Shown here: one piece after another, positions 32,948 through 41,345 of the stretch
How positions within the stretch are numbered: position 1 is the first letter of the stretch
How the letters are laid out: each line of letters opens with the position of its first letter
Origin: Maccoyibacter sp900556645
Lineage (GTDB): Bacteria > Bacillota > Clostridia > Lachnospirales > Lachnospiraceae
Reading direction: 5' to 3'
Assembly (NCBI GenBank): GCA_958349535.1
Contig: CATWDJ010000007.1
Coordinates: forward strand, 1 to 64,000
DNA: 64,000 nt
Notes under the pieces: model-generated
The model's database searches: none
What the model was told of the DNA's origin: nothing
The model's input: the letters and a program-made list of their open reading frames with translations, nothing else
Translations under genes and position numbers: made by a program

Positions 32948-33435
32948 GCCGTTTCCTCCTGTCTCATGGTTTCTTCCAATAATTCCAAAGCCCGATATAC
33001 GGCTTGGGTTCGGACCGCCATACGGTCTCCCTTTCCAAGGAAACGGATTCCCACGGTTTTTCCCCTGTAATAACAGCCGATGTATACCTCGCCCACCGGA
33101 TGTTCTGCACTTCCTCCATCCGGTCCTGCCACTCCCGTTGTGGAAAGTGCGATATCTGCTTCTGCTGTCCGGGCAGCTCCCATTGCCATTTCTTTGGCAG
33201 TCTGTTCACTGACCACTCCGTAGTTAAAAATGGTCTCTGCGGATACTCCCAAAAGCTTTTCCTTTGCCTCATCGGAATAAGTAATATAGCCCTCCTTATA
33301 GACCTCGGATACCCCCGGTACATTGACCAGTGTAGCTCCCAGAAGTCCTCCGGTACAGGACTCTGCCGTTGTAACGGTTAACTGTCTATCAATTAACTCA
33401 GTTACGATTCTCTCTTCAATAGTTTCTGTTTTCAT
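32944..33435 (-). CDS. pncC: CinA C-terminal family amidohydrolase (PncC type)
   Basis: A 163-aa stand-alone CinA C-terminal domain, which in characterised members deamidates nicotinamide mononucleotide to nicotinate mononucleotide in NAD recycling. Motifs TAESCTGGLLGATLVNVPG (about 23-41) and STTGVAGPDGG (about 103-113) are typical. The N-terminal MoCF-like domain found in full-length CinA is absent, as in E. coli PncC. The stop of pgsA and this ATG overlap by one base. Confidence 0.92.
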   Translation of the reverse strand: MKTETIEERIVTELIDRQLTVTTAESCTGGLLGATLVNVPGVSEVYKEGYITYSDEAKEKLLGVSAETIFNYGVVSEQTAKEMAMGAARTAEADIALSTTGVAGPDGGSAEHPVGEVYIGCYYRGKTVGIRFLGKGDRMAVRTQAVYRALELLEETMRQEETA

Positions 33436-33977
33436 TATTTCTGCTCTTTTAATACATTTTTATTTTTTACGATATAATCAATCAAAGATACCACAGTCAA
33501 AATCAATGCCACATATACTAACACTGTGGAAAGTATCTGGAAATACTTGTTTGAGAAATCCAAAATCAAAGCAATAATCATCAACATCTGAAAGGTGGTT
33601 TTGAATTTGCCCCAATAGCTGGCTGCGATAACCACACCGTTGTCCGATGCCACCAGACGAAATCCGCTGATAATAAACTCTCTTGCAATGATAATGATAA
33701 CAATCCAAGCTGCCAGCTTCTTGGTCTCCACCAGACAAATCATAGCGGAGCAGACCAACAGCTTATCTGCTAATGGATCCATAAACTTTCCGAAGTTTGT
33801 AACCAGATTATACTTTCTGGCAATCTTGCCGTCTGCCAAATCCGTAAGGCTGGCTACGATAAAAATTGCAACGGCAATGTATTTTCCATATCCCGGAAAA
33901 TAAGGTGCCAATAAGAAAAACACAAAAAATGGAATTAAGATTACACGAAAAATCGTCAATTTGTTTGGTAAATTCAT
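33435..33977 (-). CDS. pgsA: CDP-diacylglycerol-glycerol-3-phosphate phosphatidyltransferase
   Basis: A 180-aa integral membrane enzyme making phosphatidylglycerol phosphate. The CDP-alcohol phosphatidyltransferase signature, D-x2-DG-x2-AR-x8-G-x3-D-x3-D, is complete in DLADGKIARKYN followed by FGKFMDPLADK (residues about 46-72). Several hydrophobic segments follow. It overlaps the end of rimO by 4 bp, and the pair rimO-pgsA is common in Firmicutes. Confidence 0.95.
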   Translation of the reverse strand: MNLPNKLTIFRVILIPFFVFFLLAPYFPGYGKYIAVAIFIVASLTDLADGKIARKYNLVTNFGKFMDPLADKLLVCSAMICLVETKKLAAWIVIIIIAREFIISGFRLVASDNGVVIAASYWGKFKTTFQMLMIIALILDFSNKYFQILSTVLVYVALILTVVSLIDYIVKNKNVLKEQK

Positions 33978-35296
33978 ATTATCTCTCCTATCAAATCATA
34001 TTCATATGCTCCGGTTACTTTGACCTTTACAAAGTCCCCGCTCATCAGTTGCTGGTCTGTATCCACAAAGAGATAGCCGTCTACATCCGGGGCATCCCGG
34101 TAAGTTCTCCCTACATAGGTATTCTCTCCGGAAACCTGACCTTCAATCATGCAGTAGAGTTCTTTTCCTATCATCTCCTCATTCAAATCCATAATGATTT
34201 CTTCCTGAAGTTCCATCGTTTCTGCCTGCCATTCTTCCTTACATTCCTCCGGCACCTGTTCCGGAAATTCCGCAGCCGGTGTGTTTTCCTCCGGGGAATA
34301 AGCAAAGGCTCCCAGACGGTCAAATTCCATCTCGTTGATGAATCTCATCACTTCTTCATGCTCTTCCTGCATCTCTCCTGGAAACCCACAAATCAGCGTG
34401 GTCCTGAGAGCAATGTCCGGTATCTCTCTTCGCAGCTTTTCTATGATGTTTTCTAAATCCTTCCGGCTGGTCTTTCTTCCCATCCGCTTTAAAATCCTGT
34501 CATTGGCATGCTGAATCGGCATATCCAGATAATGACAGACCTTTTCATTTCTCTTAATAGATGCAATCAATGCATCGTCAATCTCTTCCGGATAGCAGTA
34601 GAGAATCCGAATCCAGTACAATCCCGGAAGCTTATTCAGTTCGTCCAACAATCTGTGCAGAGATTTTTCCCCATACAAATCTATCCCGTAAAGGGTAGTT
34701 TCCTGTGCCACTAGAATCAATTCTTTTACCCCGGAATCCACCAGTTCCTTTGCCGAAGCAATCAGTTCCTCCATAGGCACACTCCGATAATTTCCTCTGA
34801 TTTTCGGAATGATGCAGTAGGTACAGTGCTTATTACAACCCTCAGCTATTTTCAGATAAGCGTAATGCCCGCCGGTGGTAAGATTTCTCTTGGTGTGAAG
34901 GGTCGGAAGCCCTTCTAAAGTTTTAAAGTTTTCGTAATGTTCTCCCTGTAATACCCGTTCTACCGCCTCTGTGATAGCATCATAGGAATTGGTTCCCAAA
35001 ATGGCATCCACCTGAGGAATCTCCTCCTCTATCTCTTTTTGGTATCTCTGTGCCAGACATCCGGTGACAATCAGAGCCTTACAGCTTCCGCTCTTTCGAT
35101 ATTCTGCCATTTCCAAAATGGTATTGATACTCTCTTCCTTTGCGTCATTGATAAAGCAACAGGTATTGATGATAATGATATCTGCTTCTGTCTCATCATC
35201 GGTAAAAGAGTGACCTTCCCCTGCCAGCATTCCCAGCATATACTCGGTATCCACAAGGTTTTTATCACATCCCAGCGATATAAATAGAAGTTTCAT
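33974..35296 (-). CDS. rimO: Ribosomal protein S12 methylthiotransferase RimO
   Basis: A 440-aa radical-SAM methylthiotransferase acting on Asp88 (E. coli numbering) of ribosomal protein S12. The N-terminal UPF0004 domain has the cluster cysteines in SLGCDKNLVDTE, NTCCF and VTGCLAQRY. The radical-SAM motif is EGCNKHCTYCIIPKIRG at about residues 152-168, followed by a TRAM domain at the C-terminus. LGCDKN and the GNYRS segment distinguish it from MiaB, which is also present in this window. Confidence 0.95.
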   Translation of the reverse strand: MKLLFISLGCDKNLVDTEYMLGMLAGEGHSFTDDETEADIIIINTCCFINDAKEESINTILEMAEYRKSGSCKALIVTGCLAQRYQKEIEEEIPQVDAILGTNSYDAITEAVERVLQGEHYENFKTLEGLPTLHTKRNLTTGGHYAYLKIAEGCNKHCTYCIIPKIRGNYRSVPMEELIASAKELVDSGVKELILVAQETTLYGIDLYGEKSLHRLLDELNKLPGLYWIRILYCYPEEIDDALIASIKRNEKVCHYLDMPIQHANDRILKRMGRKTSRKDLENIIEKLRREIPDIALRTTLICGFPGEMQEEHEEVMRFINEMEFDRLGAFAYSPEENTPAAEFPEQVPEECKEEWQAETMELQEEIIMDLNEEMIGKELYCMIEGQVSGENTYVGRTYRDAPDVDGYLFVDTDQQLMSGDFVKVKVTGAYEYDLIGEII

Positions 35297-35309
35297 GGTT
35301 CCTCCAAAA

Positions 35310-35352
35310 AATTCACAAAGGATGCCCTTCCTTTCATCTAAGCGGACATCCT
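35310..35352 (-). terminator. Weak terminator-like hairpin between rpoZ and rimO
   Basis: On the minus strand AGGATGTCC (35344-35352) pairs with GGGCATCCT (35319-35327) across a 16-nt loop, with one mismatch, followed by TTTGTGAATTTTTT. It may reduce read-through from yicC-gmk-rpoZ into rimO. Confidence 0.45.
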
Positions 35353-35360
35353 GTGTAACA

Positions 35361-35615
35361 TTATTCTTCCGTATCCTCTTCGGTCTCTTCCCCGACGATT
35401 TTTACTTTGCCTTCGTACAGCTCCTGTACGGCAATGGACAACGGTTTCTTTCCTTCGCAGCCTTCCAGCATCGGCTCATCCCCTGCAATAATCTGTCTTG
35501 CACGTTTGGATGCTGCAATTACGATGGAGTAACGGCTGTTTACCACCGGTTCCTCCCCGATTTCTACGTCACTGTTTACTACCTTCATTAAATCTACATA
35601 AGATGGATGTATCAT
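35361..35615 (-). CDS. rpoZ: RNA polymerase omega subunit
   Basis: An 84-aa omega subunit, which helps RNA polymerase assembly and stability. The SRYSIVIAASKRARQI segment (residues 27-42) and PLSIAVQELYEGKV (about 58-71) are the conserved core; the tail is acidic. It follows gmk by 3 bp, the standard gmk-rpoZ order. Confidence 0.95.
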   Translation of the reverse strand: MIHPSYVDLMKVVNSDVEIGEEPVVNSRYSIVIAASKRARQIIAGDEPMLEGCEGKKPLSIAVQELYEGKVKIVGEETEEDTEE

Positions 35616-35618
35616 ATT

Positions 35619-36260
35619 TTATTCTCCTTTCGAAAATCCTTTTAATTCTTCTCTCATTTGTTCAATTGCCGGAAGATTCCGACTAATTCTTGTATGTTCA
35701 TTGGAAATAATCTGATGCATTTCCTCCACACATATCTCTAAAATATCATTTACCACCAGATAGTCGTAAGCTTCAATTCCCTCTGCCTCTTCCACAGCAC
35801 GGGACAAACGCCTTTCAATGGTCTCCATATCCTCGGTTCCTCTTTCCACCAACCGATTTTTCAACTCTTCTGCCGATGGCGGTGTCACAAACATCAGAAC
35901 CGTCTGCGGGAATTTTTCTTTAATCTTCAAAGCTCCCTGTATCTCAATCTCCAGAATTACATCTTTTCCGGCTTCTAACTGTTCCTCTACATATGCTTTA
36001 GGGGTTCCGTAGTAATTTCCCACATACTGGGCATATTCTACCAATTCCTCCCCTTCAATCATCTTCTCAAATTCTTCCCGGGTTTTGAAGAAATATTCTA
36101 CCCCTTCCTGCTCTCCTTCCCTTGGTTTACGGCTGGTTGCCGATATGGAAAGAGCATAGTCATCCGGATACTTTTTCAGCAACTCCTTCATCAGGGTTCC
36201 TTTTCCCGCACCGGAAAAACCGGAAACCACAATTAAAATTCCTTTTTTTTCTAAATTCAT
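35619..36260 (-). CDS. gmk: Guanylate kinase
   Basis: A 213-aa kinase phosphorylating GMP to GDP. The P-loop GFSGAGKGT (residues 14-22) is followed by SATSRKPREGEQEGVEYFF, the GMP-binding region (about 39-57). The length is normal for the family. It lies 16 bp after yicC and 3 bp before rpoZ. The small RemA/DUF370 gene often found between yicC and gmk in Firmicutes is absent here. Confidence 0.97.
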   Translation of the reverse strand: MNLEKKGILIVVSGFSGAGKGTLMKELLKKYPDDYALSISATSRKPREGEQEGVEYFFKTREEFEKMIEGEELVEYAQYVGNYYGTPKAYVEEQLEAGKDVILEIEIQGALKIKEKFPQTVLMFVTPPSAEELKNRLVERGTEDMETIERRLSRAVEEAEGIEAYDYLVVNDILEICVEEMHQIISNEHTRISRNLPAIEQMREELKGFSKGE

Positions 36261-36276
36261 ACTGACTTCCTTATTA

Positions 36277-37155
36277 CTACTCTATATTTTGTATCTGTTC
36301 CCGAACCTTTTCTATGTCGGTTTTTAAATTGATTCCCGTATCGGAAATTGCCAAATCATTTGCCTTGGACAAAATGGTATTTGCCTCCCGGTTCATCTCC
36401 TGTGCGATAAAGTCTAATTTTCTTCCTACGCTGCCACCCTCTGACAGTGTGTTTTTGGTAGCCTCCACGTGGCTTCGCAGCCGAACCGTCTCTTCATCCA
36501 CACAAATCTTATCGGCAAATATTGTCACCTCTGCGGCAATGCGGTTTTCATCCAACTGCGTATCCGCCAAAAGTTCTGCTACCTTTGCCTCCAAACGAGC
36601 CCGGTATTCCTTTAATATCTGTGGGGAACGTTCTTCGATAAAATCCACATAGGTAAGCATGGTCTCCAGCTTTCCTATCAAATCCTTCTGTAAATTCTCT
36701 CCCTCGGTAATACGGCTCTCCACAAACTGCCGGCTTGCTGCCCACAATGCTTTCTCTAAGATCGCCCAAAGCTCTTTTTCGTCCACACTCTGCTCTTCCA
36801 AAGTAAGAACCTCTGGATATCTGGAAAGAGTGCTGACCTTCACATCATTTTCCAATCCGAAAGTCTCAGACATTTTCTGTAAATATCCCAGATATTCTTT
36901 TGCAGCTTCTTCGTTGTATTTCAGGGAAAAATTGTCCTCATTGTAATCCTCATAAGTGATAAATACATCCACCTTTCCCCTCTGAATGTATTCTTTCAAC
37001 AGATTGCGGACAGCACTTTCAAAAAAGCTGATTTTCTTTGGCATCTTAATATTGATGTCCAAATAACGATGATTTACGGATTTCATCTCCACCGTGAATT
37101 TACGGTTTCCCTCCATGACCTCCGCCCGGCCAAAGCCGGTCATACTCTTAATCAT
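36277..37155 (-). CDS. yicC: YicC/YloC-family endoribonuclease
   Basis: A 292-aa protein with the YicC N-terminal domain (MIKSMTGFGRAE, VNHRYLDINIKMPK at about 27-40) and the DUF1732 C-terminal domain (RKLDFIAQEMNREANTILSKA at about 246-266). Family members from E. coli and B. subtilis are endoribonucleases. It heads yicC-gmk-rpoZ behind a near-consensus promoter, with AGGAGG 8 nt from the ATG. Confidence 0.94.
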   Translation of the reverse strand: MIKSMTGFGRAEVMEGNRKFTVEMKSVNHRYLDINIKMPKKISFFESAVRNLLKEYIQRGKVDVFITYEDYNEDNFSLKYNEEAAKEYLGYLQKMSETFGLENDVKVSTLSRYPEVLTLEEQSVDEKELWAILEKALWAASRQFVESRITEGENLQKDLIGKLETMLTYVDFIEERSPQILKEYRARLEAKVAELLADTQLDENRIAAEVTIFADKICVDEETVRLRSHVEATKNTLSEGGSVGRKLDFIAQEMNREANTILSKANDLAISDTGINLKTDIEKVREQIQNIE

Positions 37156-37226
37156 AAAAGCCTCCTGAATATGTATTGTCCATGCATGTCTCTATCTCCT
37201 AAAATACCCGCATGCATAGATACTTT

Positions 37227-37255
37227 ATTATAGTCTAAATCTCCGTGTTCGTCAA
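37227..37255 (-). promoter_or_regulatory. yicC-gmk-rpoZ promoter
   Basis: TTGACG (37250-37255), 17-bp spacer and TATAAT (37227-37232) on the minus strand, about 70 bp upstream of yicC. The leader contains a GCATG-rich stretch (CATGCATG at 37188-37195 and GCATGCAT near 37210) that could fold back on itself. Confidence 0.8.
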
Positions 37256-37260
37256 ATAAA

Positions 37261-37291
37261 AGAAAAATACCGCAGCCTATGCTGCGGTATT
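37261..37291 (-). terminator. Terminator of the heptad-repeat membrane protein gene
   Basis: A 10-bp perfect stem (AATACCGCAG / CTGCGGTATT, 37266-37291) lies 16 bp after the stop codon and continues into TTTTTCT on the minus strand. Confidence 0.85.
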
Positions 37292-37306
37292 CTGAGTGCA
37301 ATTTTC

Positions 37307-38791
37307 TTATGCAGTCTCAATCTCTTTCTTTTTCATAGCACAAACACCTGTAAAAATAGCTGCCATTACTGCTAAAACAATCATTGCTGCCATCTGCAAT
37401 TCATGCTCATGGTATGTACGGGTTAATCCGTGTACATTGGCAACGATGGCTGCCACAAGTGCGATTGCTGCAATTACAACAGCACGTTTGTTGAACCAAA
37501 CAACTGCTACTCCGATTAATACAATCAAAGCTGCTGCCATTGCGATTCCAAGATAGGTTGCTCTTCCCATCAAACGGTCTGTGGTTGCAACAGTTTCCTC
37601 ATCCACTACTTCATAAGCTGCGTCCAGAATTTCCATTCCTCCGTCAACCTTTGCCGCTATCTTTTCGTTTTTCAAAACAGTGGCATATCCTGCGTCAACC
37701 TGTGCCTGTCCTTCTTCGAAGACTTCTAACTGTGCTTTTCCGTCTGCTAACTGTACTTCTGCATCTGCTAACTGTACCTCTGCATCTGCCAGTTTCTTCT
37801 CACCTGCCGCGATTTCAGTTTCTGCATCTGCCAGTTTTTTCTCGCCTGCTGCGATTTCTTTCTCTGCTGCTGCCAATTTCTGTTCGCCTGTTGTGATTTC
37901 CTTCTCTGCTGCCGCCAGTTTCTGTTCGCCTGCTGCGATAGTCACTGCAGCCGCATCCAGTTTTGCTTTGCCGGCATCCAATTCCTGTTTGGAAGATGCA
38001 ATTTTTTCATCTACCGCTGCTGTAACCTTTTCCTGAACACCTGCCTGAACCGTTTCTGTTACTGCGGCTTCCACTTGTGCCATGGTTGTCGGATTGGACT
38101 GAATTGCGTTAATTGTACCTGCAAGTGTTGCCTGCTGAGTTGCATTCAGAGTCATTTGACCTGCACTTATCTGTGCAATCTGCTCATCAGAAAAGCCCAT
38201 AGCTTTTAAGGCTGCCAGTTTCACACCAGCCGGCATATTCTGAGCAACCAATGCCTGCACTTCCGGAGTTCCCATCTGTGCCGCAGTCTGCTGCTGAATC
38301 AGTGCATCTTTATTGGCAATTGCCGCATTGTATGTAGCAAGACCTGTTTCATAATCCTGCTGTCCTTTCGCATACTCCGCCTTTCCTGCCGCTAAATCCT
38401 GCTGTCCTTTCGCATACTCCGCTTTTCCGGCTGCTAGATCCTGCTTTCCTTTTTCATACTCTGCTTTTCCGGCTGCAAGTGTTTTCTTTCCGGCTTCATA
38501 TTCCTGTTTGCCGGCTGCCAGATCCTGCTTTCCTTTTTCGTACTCTGCTTTTCCGGCTTCGTACTGTGCCAGACCGGTCTCATAGGCCACAAGACCTTCC
38601 TCATATGCCGGACGATTCTCTTCCAGTTTCTCTACACCTGCTTTCAGAGTATCAAGCTGCTCCAGTGTTGCTTCTTTTTCCGCCTGTTTGTCTTTTGCTT
38701 CTTTTTGAATCTCCCAAAAGCCAACACCGCCTGCCACAAACATAAATACGCAGGCACAAGCTGCAACAATTCCTACAATCTTTTGTTTCAT
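37307..38791 (-). CDS. Membrane protein with two glycine/alanine heptad-repeat arrays
   Basis: A 494-aa protein of unknown function. Residues 5-26 form a transmembrane segment. Residues 62-152 are 13 unbroken heptads with glycine at every seventh position (66, 73, 80 ... 150), units such as EYEKGKQ, DLAAGKA and EYAKGQQ. Residues 165-265 are a non-repetitive insert. Residues 268-352 are about 12 more heptads (KKLADAE, KEIAAGE). Three transmembrane segments follow (about 412-434, 437-457, 466-487) and a short KKKEIETA tail. The pattern resembles the xxxLxxG heptads of YhgE/Pip proteins, with a long extracytoplasmic coiled coil held between membrane ends. It is monocistronic, with AGGAGAAGG before the ATG and its own promoter and terminator. 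Confidence 0.8.
   Translation of the reverse strand: MKQKIVGIVAACACVFMFVAGGVGFWEIQKEAKDKQAEKEATLEQLDTLKAGVEKLEENRPAYEEGLVAYETGLAQYEAGKAEYEKGKQDLAAGKQEYEAGKKTLAAGKAEYEKGKQDLAAGKAEYAKGQQDLAAGKAEYAKGQQDYETGLATYNAAIANKDALIQQQTAAQMGTPEVQALVAQNMPAGVKLAALKAMGFSDEQIAQISAGQMTLNATQQATLAGTINAIQSNPTTMAQVEAAVTETVQAGVQEKVTAAVDEKIASSKQELDAGKAKLDAAAVTIAAGEQKLAAAEKEITTGEQKLAAAEKEIAAGEKKLADAETEIAAGEKKLADAEVQLADAEVQLADGKAQLEVFEEGQAQVDAGYATVLKNEKIAAKVDGGMEILDAAYEVVDEETVATTDRLMGRATYLGIAMAAALIVLIGVAVVWFNKRAVVIAAIALVAAIVANVHGLTRTYHEHELQMAAMIVLAVMAAIFTGVCAMKKKEIETA
37736..37990 (-). repeat. Coding heptad array 2 (21-bp periodicity)
   Basis: DNA encoding residues 268-352 of the membrane protein. The 21-bp and 42-bp units encoding KKLADAE and EIAAGE are near-identical in sequence, a sign of recent tandem duplication. 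Confidence 0.8.
38336..38608 (-). repeat. Coding heptad array 1 (21-bp periodicity)
   Basis: DNA encoding residues 62-152. Repeats of 42 bp encoding AEYxKGxQDLAAGK recur nearly unchanged at 38360-38470 and again at 38505-38560, suggesting slippage or unequal exchange. Confidence 0.85.
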
Positions 38792-38840
38792 ATGTGTCCT
38801 TCTCCTTATCCTGTAATTGTAGTCATAGACTAGCTCTTCA

Positions 38841-38869
38841 ATTTTATCATCTCGCTTTTTTTCTGTAAA
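38841..38869 (-). promoter_or_regulatory. Promoter of the heptad-repeat protein gene
   Basis: TTTACA (38864-38869), 17-bp spacer, TAAAAT (38841-38846) on the minus strand, about 50 bp upstream of the ATG. Confidence 0.65.
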
Positions 38870-39057
38870 TATTATTCAAATACTTTTTTCCATTTCTCCC
38901 ATTTTTTGTTAACAATGCTGAATTTCTTTGCACATTTTCGTTTCTGTAACGGTGTTTTTTTTGCCTCATTTTTGTGTATTTTGCACAATTTTGAATCTGT
39001 CCAAAAAATCTGAAAACACCATATTTTGTCACTTTTTTTCTGGGTTTTGAAAAAAGA

Positions 39058-39087
39058 TTGACAGCCATCGTTTTTTCAGCTTACACT
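39058..39087 (+). promoter_or_regulatory. rqcH promoter
   Basis: TTGACA (39058-39063), 18-bp spacer and TACACT (39082-39087), 35 bp upstream of the rqcH ATG. Confidence 0.7.
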
Positions 39088-39122
39088 AAATAGATAAATA
39101 CGAATGAAATTTGGAGGTAGCT

Positions 39123-40865
39123 ATGGCTTTTGACGGAATTACCATTGCAAATATCATACATGAACTGAATACTACCATTTTAAACGGAAGAATTGCAAAG
39201 ATTGCTCAACCGGAAAACGATGAGCTTTTGCTGACTATAAAAGGCGGTGAAATAGGACAGACCAGACTGTTGCTCTCAGCCTCTGCTTCTCTCCCGCTGA
39301 TTTATCTCACGGATAAGAACAAACCAAGTCCTATGAACGCTCCCAACTTCTGTATGCTTCTTCGGAAACATATCGCCAACGGCAGAATCGTCCGTATTAC
39401 CCAACCGGAAATGGAACGTATCATCCGATTTGAGATTGAACATCTAAATGAACTGGGAGATTTATGCACCAAATCTCTGATTGTGGAAATTATGGGGAAA
39501 CACAGCAATATTATTTTCTGTGACGATAAAGATATGATTATTGACAGTATCAAGCACATCTCTGCACAGGTCAGCTCTGTCCGGGAGGTGCTGCCGGGAC
39601 GTACTTATTTCATCCCAAAAACACAGGAAAAACGGAACCCGCTTACTGAAACCGGTGAAGATTTTCTTTCTTGTATCAGCGTTCAGCCTAAGACCCTTGC
39701 CAAGGCAATTTATACCTCTTATACCGGCATCAGTCCTTTGAGTGCAGAAGAAATCTGTTATCGTGCCAGTCTGGACGGGGATGCACCGGTTGCTTCTTAT
39801 TCCTCAGAGGAACTGTTACATCTGTCCAACCAGTTTTTATGGTATATGGAGGATATCAAGGAACATCGTTTTGCTCCTAATATCATTATGAAAGGAAAAG
39901 AGCCCATTGAATTTTCTGCCTTTCCTTTAAAACAATACGGCGATTTAGAAGCTGTTTCCTATCCCTCCATGTCAGCGGTTCTGGAAACCTATTATGCAAA
40001 AAAAAATCTCTACACCCATATGCGACAGAAATCCACCGACCTGCGGAAAATCGTTTCCACCGCATTAGACCGCAGCCGAAAAAAATATGAATTACAGAAA
40101 AAACAGTTAAAGGATACAGAGAAACGGGAGAAGTATAGGGTTTACGGCGAATTAATCAACACCTACGGATATGGTGTTGCAGAAGGTGCCAAGAGTATGG
40201 AAGCACTTAACTACTATACAAATGAAACAATTACCATTCCTCTGGACCCTCTTTTAAGTCCTATGGAAAATGCAAAAAAATATTTTGAAAAATATAACAA
40301 ATTAAAACGTACCGACGCCGCTTTAAGCGAATTTATCGAAGAAACGAAAAAAGAGATTCTCCACTTGGAATCCATTGAAACCGCATTGCAATTAGCAGAA
40401 AACGATTCCGATTTAAGTCAGATTAAGGAAGAACTGATTTCCTACGGCTATATCAAAAAACGTTCTCACGAGAAGCAGAAATCTGCCAAGAGCAAACCTT
40501 TGCACTACGTGTCTTCCGATGGCTATGATATTTTTGTAGGAAAAAATAATTATCAGAACGATGAACTGACTTTTAAGACTGCCACAGGAAATGACTGGTG
40601 GTTCCATGCCAAAAATATGCCCGGCTCCCATGTAATTGTAAGGGCAAATAATGAGGAACTGCCGGATTCCACCTTTGAAGAAGCCGGCAGGCTTGCAGCC
40701 TATTATTCCAGCGGACGGGAGGCTTCCAAAGTAGAAATCGACTATCTGCAAAAGAAAAACATCAAAAAACCCAACGGTGCTGCTCCGGGATTCGTGGTTT
40801 ACTACACCAACTATTCCATGACCAGCGAAACCGATATTTCAGGAATTACCCTAAAGGAGAGCTGA
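39123..40865 (+). CDS. rqcH: Ribosome-associated quality control protein RqcH (NFACT family)
   Basis: A 580-aa NFACT/FbpA-type protein. Bacterial RqcH binds stalled 50S-peptidyl-tRNA complexes and directs addition of C-terminal alanine tails that mark the nascent chain for proteolysis. The NFACT-N domain begins MAFDGITIANIIHEL, the middle is a charged coiled coil (about residues 290-420), and the NFACT-R domain contains NDWWFHAKNMPGSHVIVR at about 494-511. The older name fibronectin-binding protein reflects the same family. The ATG at 39123 lies 5 nt from GGAGG; a TTG 12 bp upstream is inside that site. The stop codon sits in the loop of the terminator. Confidence 0.94.
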   Translation: MAFDGITIANIIHELNTTILNGRIAKIAQPENDELLLTIKGGEIGQTRLLLSASASLPLIYLTDKNKPSPMNAPNFCMLLRKHIANGRIVRITQPEMERIIRFEIEHLNELGDLCTKSLIVEIMGKHSNIIFCDDKDMIIDSIKHISAQVSSVREVLPGRTYFIPKTQEKRNPLTETGEDFLSCISVQPKTLAKAIYTSYTGISPLSAEEICYRASLDGDAPVASYSSEELLHLSNQFLWYMEDIKEHRFAPNIIMKGKEPIEFSAFPLKQYGDLEAVSYPSMSAVLETYYAKKNLYTHMRQKSTDLRKIVSTALDRSRKKYELQKKQLKDTEKREKYRVYGELINTYGYGVAEGAKSMEALNYYTNETITIPLDPLLSPMENAKKYFEKYNKLKRTDAALSEFIEETKKEILHLESIETALQLAENDSDLSQIKEELISYGYIKKRSHEKQKSAKSKPLHYVSSDGYDIFVGKNNYQNDELTFKTATGNDWWFHAKNMPGSHVIVRANNEELPDSTFEEAGRLAAYYSSGREASKVEIDYLQKKNIKKPNGAAPGFVVYYTNYSMTSETDISGITLKES

Positions 40866-40880
40866 CAGCTCTTCTTTTTT
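40854..40880 (+). terminator. Terminator overlapping the rqcH stop codon
   Basis: A 10-bp stem with one G-U pair (40854-40863 with 40867-40876) and a GAC loop, followed by TTTTTT. The TGA stop starts in the last stem base and continues into the loop, so terminating ribosomes would cover the hairpin. Confidence 0.75.
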
Positions 40881-40925
40881 ATTTCCAGAACAAGCTTTTC
40901 TCTGAGAACAAAGCGGGCAAGCTAA

Positions 40926-40964
40926 ATAAAAACAGAATCCGGGATATTGATATCTCGGATTCTG
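40926..40964 (-). terminator. Terminator of the SASP gene
   Basis: A stem of 14 bp with one mismatch (CAGAATCCGGGATA / TATCTCGGATTCTG, 40933-40964) is followed on the minus strand by TTTTTATTT. It lies about 75 bp after the SASP stop. Confidence 0.8.
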
Positions 40965-41038
40965 TCTGCATTCCGGGCGTCGGGCGATCCGCACCTCCCA
41001 ATACTCTTCCTGCTCTTCTCTTTTTCTACTTTTCGGGC

Positions 41039-41236
41039 TTATTTACCAGCCATCTGACGCTCCTGGGCCTCAATCATTTTCTTTACCATATAACCTCCCA
41101 CAGAACCGTTCTGCTTAGAAGTTAAGTTGCCGTTGTAGCCGTCAGATAAAGGTACTCCTAACTCGCTTGCTACCTCGTATTTAAAGCGATTCATTGCACT
41201 TTTTGCTTCCGGTACATTTGTTTTGTTAGATGACAT
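41039..41236 (-). CDS. Alpha/beta-type small acid-soluble spore protein
   Basis: A 65-aa DNA-binding protein that coats and protects spore DNA. The family core is present: EVASELGVPL (residues 21-30), a GNLTSKQNGSVGGYMVKKMIEAQE segment spanning about 36-59, including the GPR protease-type region upstream. GGGGGA precedes the ATG. A TATACT at 41289-41294 is a candidate -10, but I could not fit a clean sigma-G promoter. It lies alone between rqcH and recG. Its presence is strong evidence that the organism, or its recent ancestor, forms spores. Confidence 0.95.
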   Translation of the reverse strand: MSSNKTNVPEAKSAMNRFKYEVASELGVPLSDGYNGNLTSKQNGSVGGYMVKKMIEAQERQMAGK

Positions 41237-41345
41237 TTGAAATTCCCCCTCTTTTACTTTTGTAGATTGTAACCTTTGTTACGCTCTTAGTATATGCCGA
41301 CATTCCGGTTATAGTCCTACAAATCATTGGGGTTTCTGTCAAATT

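Larger units (their letters stand above)
38792..39122. other. 331-bp intergenic region between divergent promoters
   Basis: Very A/T-rich, with many T-runs on the plus strand. It holds the leftward promoter of the heptad-repeat protein at 38841-38869 and the rightward rqcH promoter at 39058-39087. A 73-codon leftward frame at 38847-39068 is low-complexity, lacks a ribosome-binding site and overlaps both promoters, so I do not call it. I see no RNA gene in the remaining 190 bp. Confidence 0.6.

Noticed and set aside
37736..38608. CRISPR-like or satellite repeats
   Set aside because: The repeats are 21-bp in-frame coding units without spacers, explained by protein heptads.
38847..39068. 73-codon leftward reading frame in the 331-bp intergenic region
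   Set aside because: Low-complexity Lys/Arg/Asn-rich translation of A/T-rich DNA, no ribosome-binding site, and it overlaps two opposing promoters.
41237..41345. Sigma-G promoter for the SASP gene
   Set aside because: CATATACTA resembles a forespore -10, but no -35 of the expected type lies at the right distance, so it was not called.
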